From the NCBI RefSeq assembly GCF_004193775.1, contig NC_041008.1, forward strand, positions 16,449,731-16,513,730: a DNA stretch of 64,000 nucleotides. Reading direction: 5' to 3'. Source of the DNA: Glycine soja (lineage: Eukaryota > Streptophyta > Magnoliopsida > Fabales > Fabaceae). This document shows, one piece after another, positions 51,300-64,000 of this stretch (the first letter of the stretch is position 1; each line of letters opens with the position of its first letter). The translations under genes and the position numbers were made by a program. The notes under the pieces were generated by a model. It was not told where the DNA came from. It worked only from the letters and a program-made list of their open reading frames with translations, and did no database searches.

Positions 51300-53380
51300 G
51301 GAGGATTTGCTTTCTTTCTTTATTTCTTTTTTTGAAAACTTATTCCTTTTTTCTTTTCTGTTGTTGACATAATAAAGATATCTTTTAAGTTTTAATTATA
51401 TCATTCTTGATTTTCTTTTCACCATAATTTCTTAGACTCATATATTTATAAATCACTTTCTCTTTTTTTTCCTTCTAATTTTTCTCTTTCCTCACAAATG
51501 AAGGTGTGAAAAAAAAAACCGGCCTTTAATCTTTTTATGTTGGTATTTGTATCAATTGAGATTAAACGAACATTTTAATTATTCTTTTTAGAAGAGAACG
51601 AACATTTTAATAGTACACCTATATTACGTCATTTGAAAATATTAATCTCTTTAATTTATGGTAAAATTTCCTCTAATTAAAGCTTAACTTCTGGTAGGAA
51701 AAAAAAAACACCATTTTCACCATTTATACAACGCGTACATTTAGATATATAGTATAGTGTTTAATTAAATCTTTGCTTAATAAAATAAAGTGTATTACAT
51801 AAAGTAAACAACCACTTTGATCTTTTACAGTAAAAAAAAACGTTGTTATATTAATCTTTAAAAATAAGAAAATATAAAATAAGTTCCTAAAATATCAAAT
51901 AAGTCCTTAGACGTATAATTATTTAATGTCATTTTCATCCTAAATGTATGACTTTAATTTCTGTATATCATTTCAACTAACTTATTCTGATAAATTTGAT
52001 AACAAAATTTATTGAAATAAAATTCAAGTATTGAATTAATTTATAGGAGAGCAATAAATCATTTTTATAAATAAAATCTAATAACTTAATTTATCCAAAT
52101 TGGATTAACATGCAATGTGATATTTGTGATAGGCCAAAATTCTTCGCAAAATGCAGAAGTTTTTTTTTTTTATATTGGGGGACGCAACATACAGAAGTTA
52201 CACTAAAAGGAAACGCGCGCGTTCCTTTAATTGGTGAAGACCTGAAATGAAAGGTCTTGGAAAATGGAAATATGGTAACATCATTGTTGTAAGGAATAAC
52301 CATATCCATATATGCCCATTATCTTCCATGGGCCCACACTTCAGTGTTGCATTGTGCACCTAAATTATATCTCAACCAACCACAACAGTTCAACATATTT
52401 GTATTTGTTAGGCTTCACAGCATTTATATCTAGATGTAAATGTTTGTGATAGAGATTATTAGTAAGATTAAGTTATAGATAAACACACTTGTTGTATTTA
52501 TTTTAGTATCTTGATATAGATTTCCTTGTATTAGGGAAACTTTTGATTTTCTTTAACTGCAGGTATGCTCCGTTTATTATTATATCATTTTGGGTTTAAT
52601 ATAATTTACATTTTTTCCAAAAAAAAAAAAGTTTTACATTAATTTTTTAGGGTAGTACTAGATCTACTATGACTCAATGATAAAGTAAATAATAGACTCA
52701 AGAGTTACCAAGCCCAATCGTCCCATACTTGATTTCAGTCCAATGATTATTGTCACTTGTTTTAACTATGCATAAGCCTATGGGGGCAAAACATTGAATT
52801 ATGATCACAAACCATTGGAAATAATACTACAAACTGACTTTTTATGTCAATTTCGTTAGCATTTTTACATCGGTTTAGGACAATGGTAGTACAAGAAGAA
52901 GGTGGGAGCAATAATGCAAAGGATTAGCAAGTTTGTGAAACAGAGGCACGATAATGAGACGCTCAAAAGAAGACGGGAAGTTAACAATAAAAACATTTCT
53001 ACATTGATTATTTATATAATCAATGTAAAAATTACGTATTCTTTGTCAATTATATTATTAATCGGTGTAAAAATTTATATTTACATGGGTTATAAAGTAA
53101 TTGACTGATGTAGACAAGTTTAAAAAAATTATAACAATGCCACTAAAGTGCTTGTTATTACATCATTTTTGCAAATACTGATGAAAAAACATCGTAAAAA
53201 GCCCTTGTTGAAGTATTGGAATGAGTATTATGAATCAAGGGATTCAATAACATAGTCATCCTTCATATACCGTGCATCACGTAGGGAAAACTACTCTTCG
53301 ATCTCAAACACAGCACTACAGATAAACCTAGTAAGTTCAAAGTACAAACATTCTAGTTTTACTTTTTTCATCATTTCTTA
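51300..53380. other. NPF upstream region and intergenic DNA
   Basis: No gene seen. Around 52830-53190 'acatcggtttaggacaatgg', 'aatcggtgtaaaaatt' and 'cactaaagtgcttgttattacatca' resemble the subterminal repeats of CACTA elements, but I cannot pair the ends. Confidence 0.4.
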
Positions 53381-53381
53381 C

Positions 53382-53770
53382 ATGCATTGTCTTAGCGTCA
53401 AAGCTCCTCCAGGTTACCACATTGAAGTTCAGCTCGAGGAAAAATCATTGAAGATTCCATATTTCCTCACACATTTTTCTTACCTTGGGATGGTGTTGAA
53501 CAATTTGGTGATGTGTTTGTGGAATGCTTTAATTTTGGTTCGGATACATGTTCTCCTTTGTGCTTGGAAAAACATTGCACCGACGCTTGTATGTTTTCTT
53601 TTCCACGTCAAAGTCACGCATTGATAGAGAAGATAATATTTATTGCTTTGGAAAATTCACGTTATGTCCGATTAAAACGCATACTCAAACACACTATTCA
53701 TTAGTTCATACTACAAATTTTTTGCACTTATTTGTTCATGGACATGCAATTCTACTGGAGAAACATTAAT
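53382..53770 (+). other. Cysteine-rich open stretch, unidentified
   Basis: All three plus-strand frames are partly open. The one at 53513-53704 reads CFNFGSDTCSPLCLEKHCTD, then ACMFSFPRQSHALIEKI. It lies beside the CACTA-like motifs and lacks a clear start context. It may be a transposon or captured-gene remnant. I do not recognise a family and would not call it a gene without transcript data. Confidence 0.25.
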
Positions 53771-55151
53771 TCCTCGTTTGATGAAAGAGGGGTCATCGCA
53801 CCAACCTACTCAAGCCAGTGAACAACAGTCTCATTCACACTTAGAACCAAAGAAATTTAACGCATATAGCAACAAATTATGGAAATGAATGTCCAATGTT
53901 AAAATATGAACAAGCACACTGGTAAACCACCATTTGAACCTTCATTGACTCACCAAGCTTGCAATCACCATCGTACCTCCAAACCTATATACATCCACTC
54001 ACTCTAACAACAATCTCACAGCCTGTACTTTATTTGTATTTACTAATAACTTATCTTTAAAATTAATTAAGTCTAATCATGAGAAAATTAAAAAATCTTA
54101 ATCAAGTGAATTTATTGCTATTTTGTGATTGAATTTTAAATATCAATTTAACTAATACCTAGACTATGTTGCATAAAGATAATGTAGATATGTACTGACT
54201 TATATAGGCAAACAATGCAATTTGTGTGATGATTAAAGTGTGATTAATAGTAATTAATCATAATACCTTTGTGGAGGATTGAGTTCGAAGAGGATAGAAA
54301 TGGAAAAGCAAATTGAGAAGATTTGGCCTTCCTTGGTAAAGTGAGAGAAGTGGCCAATATCATAACTTCAATAACAAAGATTTGAGTGGCATTAAGGTAC
54401 ACTAGCTATTAAGATAATCTCACAAAATTCAATAGTTATATTGATAAAATTTAACTTTTATTAAATATTATCAAATGCCATTTTACTGTGTTTAACACTC
54501 AGCATTAATTGATTTTAATTTGTTCTCTACAAATATGTAAAGTCTTTATTCCCTCAAAAAAAAAAGTGCATAACACTTGATGAGAAAAAATGTTGTGTGT
54601 TTATCTGCAAAAAAGAATGTTGTATAAACAAAAAGGCCATGATATTTCAACAATTATGTATCTTTGCTTTTTTCACTTTTCTTTTTGTAAAATTTTATTT
54701 TATGCTTTGTTGTCAGAGCGCGACGCAAACCTGCCTTTGTACCAAACCAAAATTTTAAAATTTGTACTGTTATCGATTAGGAGTAAGGTGATCACATCTC
54801 AAGAAAAAAGCGTGTCATATCCAAAATTTGATGTCGCCATTAAGTACGTTAGGCACAAAAGATTGAAACTTGATATATGTATGATTCAGTGTTTCTAGCC
54901 AAATATGCAAATTGTTTTATCCTACGTACACCTTCCTAATTTGGTTATTTATCCAACCATTACGATTTAGCATCATGCGAATCTTCAAAAGTTTTAAGAT
55001 ATCAATTCTTTTTGTTACGGTAACTGCTCTTATCAAAAGATATTGCCAACAACAAAATCGTATTCAAGTGATGAACACCCTTCATTTGGCCGGTTCTCAT
55101 TACAGGTCTCTTCCTTACCTTGCTTTCCATTTGTTTGCTTTTTAGCTCTGA

Positions 55152-55198
<47 letters not shown>

Positions 55199-55994
55199 TT
55201 TAGCTCTGAATTAAACCCTAATTTTCTTTAATTTCTTTGTCTGAAATATTTTTTATCAATCTTTTTAATTAGGGTGAGTGTAATAAAATTCAAGATGGAA
55301 ATCCTTTAATTCCTTTAAAAAGTCAAATAACTAGTTTTGTAGAGTAGACAAATACACTCGATCTTTCGTGGGCAATGCGACAAATTATCAATATATATAT
55401 ATATATTGAAGCTGGATTTGAGCTAAAATTATTCTCATGCACTTTTGGTACATCTAGAGGTATATTTTTGTTCCTTAGCGTACCAAAGAGATAATGGAGC
55501 TATATAAAAGCACAATTTCTAGCCAAACAAATTATCGATTTATAGCAAAAACTAAACAACTAAATATGGACATATAATGAACACATGATGACTTTTCCAC
55601 CCACTCAAATCCAGACTATCTGGACTGGAAGTGGGAATTCAGAATATTGTGGTTATCCTTCTGTGCCAATTATCCGCCCCACATCCAATTTAGATGGATA
55701 TATATAGAGCATAAAATTTAATAAATAGTTTTTCATGCTAATGTTACTATTCATTTAAGCAAATGCCTTTTTCTAGTGCAAGACGGACTTTGCTATTATT
55801 TTTTAACTAAAGTTAGTACATATATCCGAAAAATTATTAGCAAATGTAGTATAAGATTAATAGTACATTAAATATTTATATAATAAATATTTTAATTTCT
55901 CTTGTTATATTTTTCTATGTAAATGAAAAAAAAATATGTCACCAACTAATTAAACAAAAAAAATTATAAATATATTTTATATGTATTTTTTAAT
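53771..55994. other. Intergenic DNA with a (TTA) microsatellite
   Basis: No gene seen. An ATT/TTA tract lies at 55155-55196 (about 13 units). An open frame at 54590-54898 (102 codons) has no recognised domain. Confidence 0.45.
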
Positions 55995-56385
55995 GGCTTA
56001 ATTAAGTTTTTCATGCCGGTAATATATACTGTTTTCATATTATTACCTAATATTTTTTTTTCAACTAAGTACCTGAAAAAATCTTCCTTTCATTTTACTA
56101 TTTGTCATTAGTCGTCTTCCATTAAATGATGATGTGACAGTTGGAGTGTCACGTCATCACGCCTTGTGGTGGACATATCATCACCTTTAATGACGTGTTA
56201 GTGATTAAGCGTGATGACGTGACACTCCGTCTATCACGTCATCACTTAATGAAAAGGAATTAACGATAGTTAATAAAATAAAATTGAAAATTTTGTTAGA
56301 TAGATATTTGACAAAAAAAAATGAATTTTTAGGTAGTAATCTGAAAATTACATATTTTTCAAGTATGAAAAACTTATTTAATATA
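55995..56385. mobile_element. Fold-back MITE, copy A
   Basis: GGCTTAATTAAGTTTTTCAT on the left answers ATTAAATAAGTTTTTCATAC in reverse complement on the right. The interior is a second inverted repeat with GATGATGTGACAG, GAGTGTCACGTCATCAC and GTGATGACGTGACACTCC. A second family member lies 0.7 kb to the right. Confidence 0.75.
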
Positions 56386-57065
56386 TGACATGAAAAGCTT
56401 ATTTAAATCATATATAATTGGTGTTTTGCGATCTATGATTAATGTACACATGTAACATATTATATCTTCTCTCATTCTTCCTTCACTATTCTCTAGACCC
56501 AAAATATATATCTCACCATTTGATATTGTTGGGTTCTCTTATAGTTTTTTTTCCAGATATTAAATGTATGCATCTTAACTTGTTAATTTCACCTTCAATA
56601 TTATCCTATTAATATAGTTCAATTGATTAAACCTGATAGATTAATAGATGAGTTATTGTAAATTTCAAATAGTATTTTTTTTATTCCTACCAATAAAAAA
56701 TATCTTAATTATTAATTTAATATATTTCTTATTTTGAATGATAAATTATCTTTAAAAAATAAATAGGATAAAGTTTCTTAAGTCTATATAAAAGTAAATT
56801 ACATATATGTTCATCAAGTTATTTTAATTAATTTTTAATTTTTGACAAATGTATAAATATTTGATCAAATAAAAGTGTTTGAGAAATATTTTTTTCTTAT
56901 TGACTTATTTAATTTTAAATATAAATTAAATTTATAATTACCATTTTTATTTTTGTTTTCAATAAAATAAAATTTTTCATTTATCATTTTATCTTAAATT
57001 AAATTATTTATTTTTATAAAAACCCCTCCTTATCATTTGTTAACTAATAAATTATTTTTTAGATT

Positions 57066-57443
57066 GACTTAAAAAGTTTTTATACTTGGAAACATAAATA
57101 GTTTTGAGATTACTACTTAAAAAATTTTGGTCAAATACCTACGTGAAAAACTTTTCAATTTCATCTTACTATCTGTCCTTAATTCTCTTCTATTAAGTGA
57201 TGATGTGACAGAGAGAGTGTCACGTCCAATCAATCACTGAGACATCATTGAAGATGATGACGTGACAATGAGGTGTCTGTGATAACGTGACACTCCATCT
57301 GTCACGTTATCACTTAACAGAAGGCGACTAACAACAAGTAGTAAAATGAAACTGAAATTTTTTTCAGGTACTTGATTGAAAAAAATATTAGGTAATAATC
57401 TAAAAGCGGTCTATATTTCAGATATAAAAAACTTAATTAAGTC
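57066..57443. mobile_element. Fold-back MITE, copy B
   Basis: The right end in reverse complement, GACTTAATTAAGTTTTTTAT, answers GACTTAAAAAGTTTTTATAC on the left. Interior words match copy A in the same order: 'tattaagtgatgatgtgacag', 'gagtgtcacgtcc' and 'gtgacactccatctgtcacg'. It is in the same orientation as copy A. Confidence 0.75.
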
Positions 57444-60400
57444 TTTTTTAATGTTGTTATTGTTATTATTATTATTATTATTATTAGAATTTATTTTTAT
57501 TTTTTTACAAAAAAATGTTTTTGTCTGCCTATATATAACTAACTTATAAAATTAACACATTGGTATAAAACTTGTGTTCATATATGAAAGAACGATTTAT
57601 TGAACGAAAGAACTTATGTTTGATTTTTTTGTGTAAAATTTTCTTAGACTAACAATAACCACACAACGTGAATGAGATTAACTAGTCTCTAACTCAGTGA
57701 GTTGAACAACATCCATTGCTCTAATCTAAAAAAAAATATAATCAAATCGCAAATATTTTAAATTAACACACTCACATGTAATGTAAGTATAAAAGCATAG
57801 ACTATCAAGTACATGGATCAATTGATACGGATTGTTCTAGTTTAAGTAGAGTTCCGGGTTTGACACATAGGCACATAGAAGCCGTGCTTGAAGACAAAAC
57901 AATATCCACCGCCTTTAAACTAAATCTGTTGATTAAAACTTTATGACCCTAATGATGTTGTCTATTAAGCTTTGGCTTTCTTACTTTCCTTTATTTGTTA
58001 ATTAATCGTGGAGCAACATATCTATCTGGGGAACATTTGACAAAGATAATTCAATTTGGTAATCGAGTAATTAATTTTGAATGGATCTAGAGAAGTGGAT
58101 GTCAACTTGTAATTAAGCTCAATACTCGTCGTGGCCGAAGCACTTCCACCTTCTTCAACGGGCTAGAACCATTCATAACATGGAAAGCATAATTTAGCAA
58201 CTTTTTTATACTCCACAAGAAACAAAATTATTTTCAAATATAATGTTAGTCAACCATTAGTGCACCAGGCCGAATGCAATCGAGATCACGGCAACTCCGC
58301 CAAGTCCTTTTATTCAATACACCATGTGATTTAAATTTTGGATTTTCATTCACGTCCTCGTGCTTTGAAATTGAAAGCCATGAATGTCAAATCAATTCAA
58401 AATAAAAATAAATTTATTTAGAATATACTCTCTTTCCGGACACAAATAAAAGTAAAAATATCTAATTTTACACAAAAATAAATAAATTAACATCACTTAA
58501 TTTTATTAATTTTAATTAAAAATAAAAATAATATTATATTAAAATGCTCTGTATTTGAAACTTGATTTTATGAAGAAAAACATGATTAAAAATAAAATCA
58601 CAATTACTGTAGCAAAATGTATAAAGATTATTGTTTCTTTAGAATATATAAATACTTGGTGCACACCAAAACTTCTTAATTAATAATTTCAGTAATTCTC
58701 ATCTATATATCATATATTAAGTCGATCTGAGACATGGGCTATGACGTTGTCACCTCTAATTTTTAGAAAACACACAAATTCTTTCATATTTGTCTTTTTG
58801 CATATCTGGTATACTTCTCAAATATAATGTTGGATTATGCCAGAGAAATCAAATCTTATATCATTATTGTAAATATTACTTTAATGTAAAGGCGAAAAAA
58901 ATTGCAGTAAAAAACTTTCATTGTAAATATTATTATTGTAAACTTACATATTATCATTTTTTAAAGCCTTTTACCCTTTTTGAGTTGGAAAAGCAAGCAC
59001 AACTTTAATCGATTCACAATTCTTTGTTTCTGTTTTCTTATTTATCCTTTTTTCTTACCCATTTTCCCTCTCTATCTCTTTTTATATTTGCGCAACTAAG
59101 GTTCATTTTGCCATGAAGAAAAAGAATAATGTGTCCTCCTGTGCATCATATTTTGAGCATAAATTAAATTGAATTGTAGAAACCAAAAGGGCATAAGGCA
59201 AGTGTCAAAATTTGAAGGATAAATTTATCTCCAACTTTTATGAAGATACTGCTAGAATCTATCACGACCTAGTGATGATGCTGTCCATGATCATGGTGAT
59301 GCTAGTTAGGAATACTAATTTCTGTTGTGTTTGAGTTATGTTATGTAATGGGCTTGAGCTCTTTTAAACCCTAAGTTTCAATAAAACTTTCAGGTATTTT
59401 TTTTTCTGGGGCCTTGGCAAGACAATGACACTAAGATGAAGATCAAAGACAAATTATTTTCTCTTCCTTTTTCGTCCCAAAATCTTGGTTTTTTGCTATT
59501 ATTTATCTTTCTTGGTTATATCCATGACTATGCTTAAGTAGTATTTCCTTGTTTCTTAGATTGGGCATAGCCCTTGATATATTGATTATTTCCTTGTTGC
59601 TTAGATTCATGACGTATAAGTAGAGTTTGACATGATCAATAAGTAAATTTGCATCTCAAAAATTTGAAAAATATGTTTAAAATAAAATGATGTAATATAA
59701 TAAATATAATGTATTAATAAATCGTTTTAAGTATATATTTTAAAAATATATCGTCTTAGAATTCGCTTTACACCTAAATAAATTGGGCCACCTCTAAGCA
59801 AACTAACCTATTTTTAACACTGCTAACATTTCCAAAGTGCTTTTTTCTTGAGTTTAAAGTACATTTCTAGTGAAAGATATGCTCCCTAAAGCTGATTTAT
59901 CATCTTGCCCCACCGGAGATTTTGAATACCAGATTAATTTATCAGTATGTTCGCAATTTGATAGCTGCACAGGTAAGTGTTACTTTCTTAATTAGCTGTG
60001 GAACATATATAGTAGCAATATGCTAAAATCTCTCATGACCCACATTGGCACCACAACTATTGAGTTATATCTTTCATATTTTACTCAACAGCAACTAAAC
60101 GCATAAGCATGTCAGCTTCAGCTTTATTTAAAGTACTCATTAATTGCGCCCATAAGAAACATGCACACCAGTTAACTAATCATATGATGGGAAGTATGCT
60201 GTAGTCTTTGATTGGTACACTTAGATGCATGTATATATTATAAGACGTAGAATCAATAACATTTAACTAGTATTGTCTGCCAATTAACGATTCTTTAAAG
60301 CATAACCTTGAAGGTTTGGTTCAGAGATTTACAACAGATAGTTGTTTAGAAAAAAAGTGTGAAGTACTTTAGGACCTTCAAGTTATGATTTTCATTTCAG

Positions 60401-60648
60401 AAAATAGTCCATATATATCAAAATATATTGAATAGTCAGTTAATAAATCTTTAATTCCATGGTTATTATATTTTTTATTATTAGAAATAGAAAAAAAAAT
60501 TCCAGCCCTACATGCATGTTGCAAGAGACTCACCACATCCATGCTTGGTAATGACAGATATCCAATGAGACTGAGCAAGTTATGGCCCTCTTATACTTTT
60601 CTTATAACAATCTTTCATTCCAGGTCAACTTCCTACACTCTTCTTTTC
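57444..60648. other. Intergenic DNA; may include the 3' LTR of the Gypsy element at its right end
   Basis: No gene seen. On the minus strand a purine tract AAGAAAAGAAGAG (60650-60638) is followed by TGTAGGAAG, which could be the polypurine tract and the LTR start. I cannot find the other LTR edge. A 'tactctctttccggacacaaataaaag' segment at 58428 resembles a Stowaway MITE end. Confidence 0.4.
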
Positions 60649-63600
60649 TTATAGGTAGTCAATGAGGTAAGAGGGCTTTGTGATTGCCCTCTTTGATCTT
60701 CCTTCTATTCGCACCCCTGGCTTGTGTTCTTTGCTAGCTACCCCATGTTCCTCAGCTTTTGTATCATTCTTCGGCCCTTGTAAAATCACCTTGTCCTCAA
60801 GGTGGTAATCCTTGCATAGTTGAGCCCAATCCTCCCAAGATGTTTCGTCTGGAAATAGTCCTTGCCATTGCACCAACACTTCCCAAGGTCCTTGTTCTGT
60901 TGATGAAGCCTGTCAATAATCTAATATGGCTAGGGGAACAATAATCGGATGGTGTTGAACAAATTGAGTCGGCAACTGAACTTCTTTAATAAGTTCTAGG
61001 AGCCTTTGAGTGGTTTCATCAGTGAACAGGAAGATTGGATGTATGCAGGTTTCTTCAGACAGTTTTAAGCGGTAGGCCACGATCCTTACTTGTTCTAGAA
61101 CTTGAAAGGGCCCATTGAATCTCTTAGCCAATTTCCCCATGATTGCTTGAGACCCATTAGCTGAAGTCTGTCGGTGTGGCCGTAATTTGAGCATAACCCA
61201 ATCTCCTGGTTGATAAATCCTTTCCCTCCTCTTAGCATCTGCAAGGGTCTTCACGTTTTCTTGTGCCTTCAAAAGCTTTTTTCAGATGGTCTGGAATGTT
61301 TCTTCTCAGTTGGTTAGCATCTCGTCGACTACATCGAGAGTGAAAGATCCTGCAATGTACTCTGGAAAGTTTATGGTTTGCGTCCGAAAGTGATTTCATA
61401 CGGAGTGGTGCCAGTTCCAGTGTTACATGAGGTGTTATGAAACCACTCCACCCAGAGGAGAAATTTTCCCCATTCCCATGGTCGGCGATGAACAAATGTG
61501 CATAAATATTGCTCAATGACCCTATTTAATACTTTTGTTTGACCATCACTTTGAGGGTGATAGGCAGAACTCATCTATAGTTGAGTTCCACTTCGGTGAA
61601 ACAACTCCTGCCAAAATTTGCTAATGAACAGAGGATCTCAATTTGAAACCAAGCTGCAAGGGATTCCATGAATCTTTCCCACAATTTCCATAAACAATGA
61701 GGCTACTGTATGAGCTGTGTTTACCGAAGGTAGCATGCCAAGATGAACGCCTTTTGAGAATCGATCAACCACTACAAGTATCATTGTGTTATCGTGATAT
61801 GGCGGCAGTCCAATGATGAAGTCAAGGGACAAGTCTTCCCAAGGTTGATGGGGAACTGGTAGAGGACACAGTAACCTTACTACTCTTTTCGTCTCATACT
61901 TGGCGTGTTGGCAATCTATGCAATGCGAAACAAACTGGGAGACATCCTCTCGGAGCCCTAACCAACAAAATTTTTTTGATAAGCGAGCTATCGTTTTTGC
62001 AATTCCCATGTGGCCTCCTATGGGTGTTGAATAATACTCCACGAGTAATGTGGGAATCAGTGGAAGTCCCCGTGGTAGCCAAATTCATCCCTTTTTCAAC
62101 ATCAAGTTATGAACAATAGTGAATTCGGGGTGCTTGTCTGAGTCTGCCGTGATGGCTTGTTGAAGTTGTCAATAATCAAGGTGATCCTCCAATTGGTGTC
62201 ACAGTTCTTCTAAGAAGAGAGGGCAAGGGACTGAGAGACTCATTAATGAGGATGAGTCCTGATCAAAACATCTAGATAAAGCATCTGCCGCCTAATTGTG
62301 TGTTTTGGAGCGGTATTGGATTTGATAGTCATAGCCCATCAATCTTACGAGGTACATATGTTGTTCCGGCGTCTATATGACCTGTGTCAGAAGCTTTTTG
62401 AGACTATGATGGTCGGTGATGATGGTGAAGCAGTGGCCGAGCAGATACTGGCATCATTTTTTCATGGTTGTCGTGATGGCAAATAACTCGCGAACATCTG
62501 CCGACGCACGTAACAGCTTTGGGCTGAATGGTTTACTGAAGAAGGCAATAGGATGACCCTGTTGTGAGAGAACCACCCCCATCCTGATACCAAAGGCATC
62601 TGTTTCGACAATGAAAGGGAGCTGAAAGTCCAACAGGGCCAAGACAGGGGCTTCTGAGAGGGCTTGCTTAAGTTGTTCGAAGGTCGTCTGGGCTTGGGCT
62701 GTCCATTCGAAATGCTCCATGGTGGTGATGTGAACTAGAGGGGCCGCAATTGTAGCATATCCTCTGATAAAACGGCGATAAAACCCGGCAAGGCCCAAGA
62801 AGCTTCGTATGGCTCTGGTCGAACGCGGAGTAGGCCATTGGTAAATGGCTTCCACCTTAGATGCTAGTGGTTTCACGCCTTTGTGCAACACGAGGTGGCC
62901 AAGATACTTTACCTGAGGTTGAGAAAAAAACACTTAGACATCTTTAAAATGAATTGGTTAGCGGACAATACCTGAAAAGCCATCTCCAGATGAAGCAAGT
63001 GATCTTCGAAGGAGCCACTATAGATTAGTATATCATCAAAGAAAATGATGATGAAGTGGCGAAGATAAGGCCGAAAAATCTTGTTCATTGTGGCTTGAAA
63101 TGAGGATGACGCATTGCACAACCCAAATGGCATTACTCTGAACTCATAATGGTCATGGTGAGTGCGGAAAGCTGTTTTAGGAATGTCCGCAGAATTCATT
63201 CGTATCTGATGATAGCCTTGCAACAAATCCAACTTTGAAAAGCATTTAGCACCGCCTAATTCATCGAGGAGCTCATCTATAGTGGGTATGGGGAATCTGT
63301 CTTTGATGGTGATGGCATTCAGGGCACGATAATCAACACAAAACCGCCATGACCCGTCATGCTTCTTAACCAGTAGCACCGGAGAAGAAAATGGGCTGGT
63401 GCTTGGTTGGATGAGGCCATTCTGAAGCATAGACTCAACTTGGAGTTCAATTTCACACTTCTGTTAGTGTGGATAACGATATGGGCACACATTGATTGGA
63501 TTTGAATGAGGTAGCAGGTGAATGTGATGGTCGGTGTCATGTTCTGGAGGTAAGGCATGGGGTTGTTGAAACAAAAGATGGAACCTGGTGAAAAGCGCTT

Positions 63601-64000
63601 GAATGGCAGGATGAGGTTCCTGAATGGCGTCATGGGCAATTTCGTCAAGAAGAATTGCGATGTGACAATAAAGGCCAGTCCCCTATTTGTGAGATAAACA
63701 ACGAAACTGTGATGGAGTCAACATGCCCAGAGTTGACTCATTGTCGCCGGTGAGTTCGACCAAACAACCATCGTGGAAAAATTTCATGCATAAGGTATTG
63801 TAGTCCGTGAGGATCGGGCCCTATGATTTGAGCCACTGAACGCCCAACACCACATTAGCACCCGAGATGGGTAACAAATAGAGATCAACCCTGAACTGTG
63901 TTGATTGAATGTCGATGGTGATTGCCTCACATAAGCATGTGCACTGTAGATGTTGGCCGTTGCCCACCATGACTCATAAGGGGATGGTTTCGCGACAAGG
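60649..64000 (-). pseudogene. Ty3/Gypsy (chromovirus-type) retrotransposon polyprotein, partial and decayed
   Basis: From the right edge leftward it reads as follows. First comes the end of an aspartic-protease region (VVLGVQWL, near 63840). Reverse transcriptase follows at 63430-62909, with GSWRFCVDYRALN and the FFDDILIYSG active-site motif. RNase H begins near 62700-62454 (ETDAFGIRMGVVLSQQGHP). Integrase is at about 62042-61370, with a C-x-x-C zinc segment (HCIDCQHAKY), LDFIIGLP and AYHPQSDGQTK. A C-terminal tail has a chromodomain-like VQWQGLFPDETSWEDW (60875). The stop is at 60651-60649. The coding line is broken by a frameshift in a T-run near 62925, another near 62455, an internal TGA after SLVSN (61638), a TAG before MSSAYHPQ (near 61575) and others. 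The 5' third (gag) and the 5' LTR lie outside the window. Confidence 0.92.

Overview
This is a gene-poor, AT-rich stretch of a dicot nuclear genome. It has GT-AG introns, MITEs, MULEs, a Helitron, a Ty3/Gypsy polyprotein remnant and plant MIR2111 hairpins. The transposon families and the GCTAAGC/CGCTCAG-rich block near 20.1 kb look most like soybean (Glycine) or a close legume. That species guess is inference.

Left part (1-31.4 kb): three hairpins matching microRNA2111 lie on the minus strand. One is at about 4.85 kb and a tandem pair is at about 29.2 and 29.4 kb. Two other blocks are also duplicated (3.1 with 28.1 kb; 22.9 with 31.1 kb), in the same order around the hairpins. The simplest reading is an old tandem duplication of a roughly 3-4 kb MIR2111 locus. 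The left unit was later expanded by about 13 kb of identified insertions: a 4.9 kb MULE carrying a plant-mobile-domain gene (5595-10462), a 543 bp non-autonomous MULE (11122-11664, perfect 9-bp target duplication) and a 7.5 kb Helitron (11949-19408). The Helitron carries intron-containing fragments of adenosine kinase, a CIPK kinase and a ubiquitin-conjugating enzyme, all in one orientation.

Middle part (32.6-41.4 kb): a 5.36 kb Mutator-like element (32654-38013) encodes a decayed FAR1/MULE transposase joined to an OTU-type cysteine protease domain, plus a second decayed reading frame. It sits 3 bp beyond the stop codon of a mitochondrial-carrier gene on the minus strand. That gene keeps all seven exons and every splice site but has a 14-bp frameshifting gap and one internal stop, so it is probably a young pseudogene.

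Right part (44.3-64 kb): one apparently intact gene, an NRT1/PTR-family (NPF5-type) transporter of 593 residues in four exons with a 4.4 kb first intron. It is followed by about 9 kb of intergenic DNA with MITEs and simple repeats, and then by the 3' two thirds of a decayed chromodomain-bearing Ty3/Gypsy polyprotein running off the right edge. The carrier-NPF neighbourhood resembles, from memory, the Arabidopsis At2g37890-At2g37900 and At3g53940-At3g53960 pairs. The transporter and the MIR2111 hairpins are the only host loci here that look functional.
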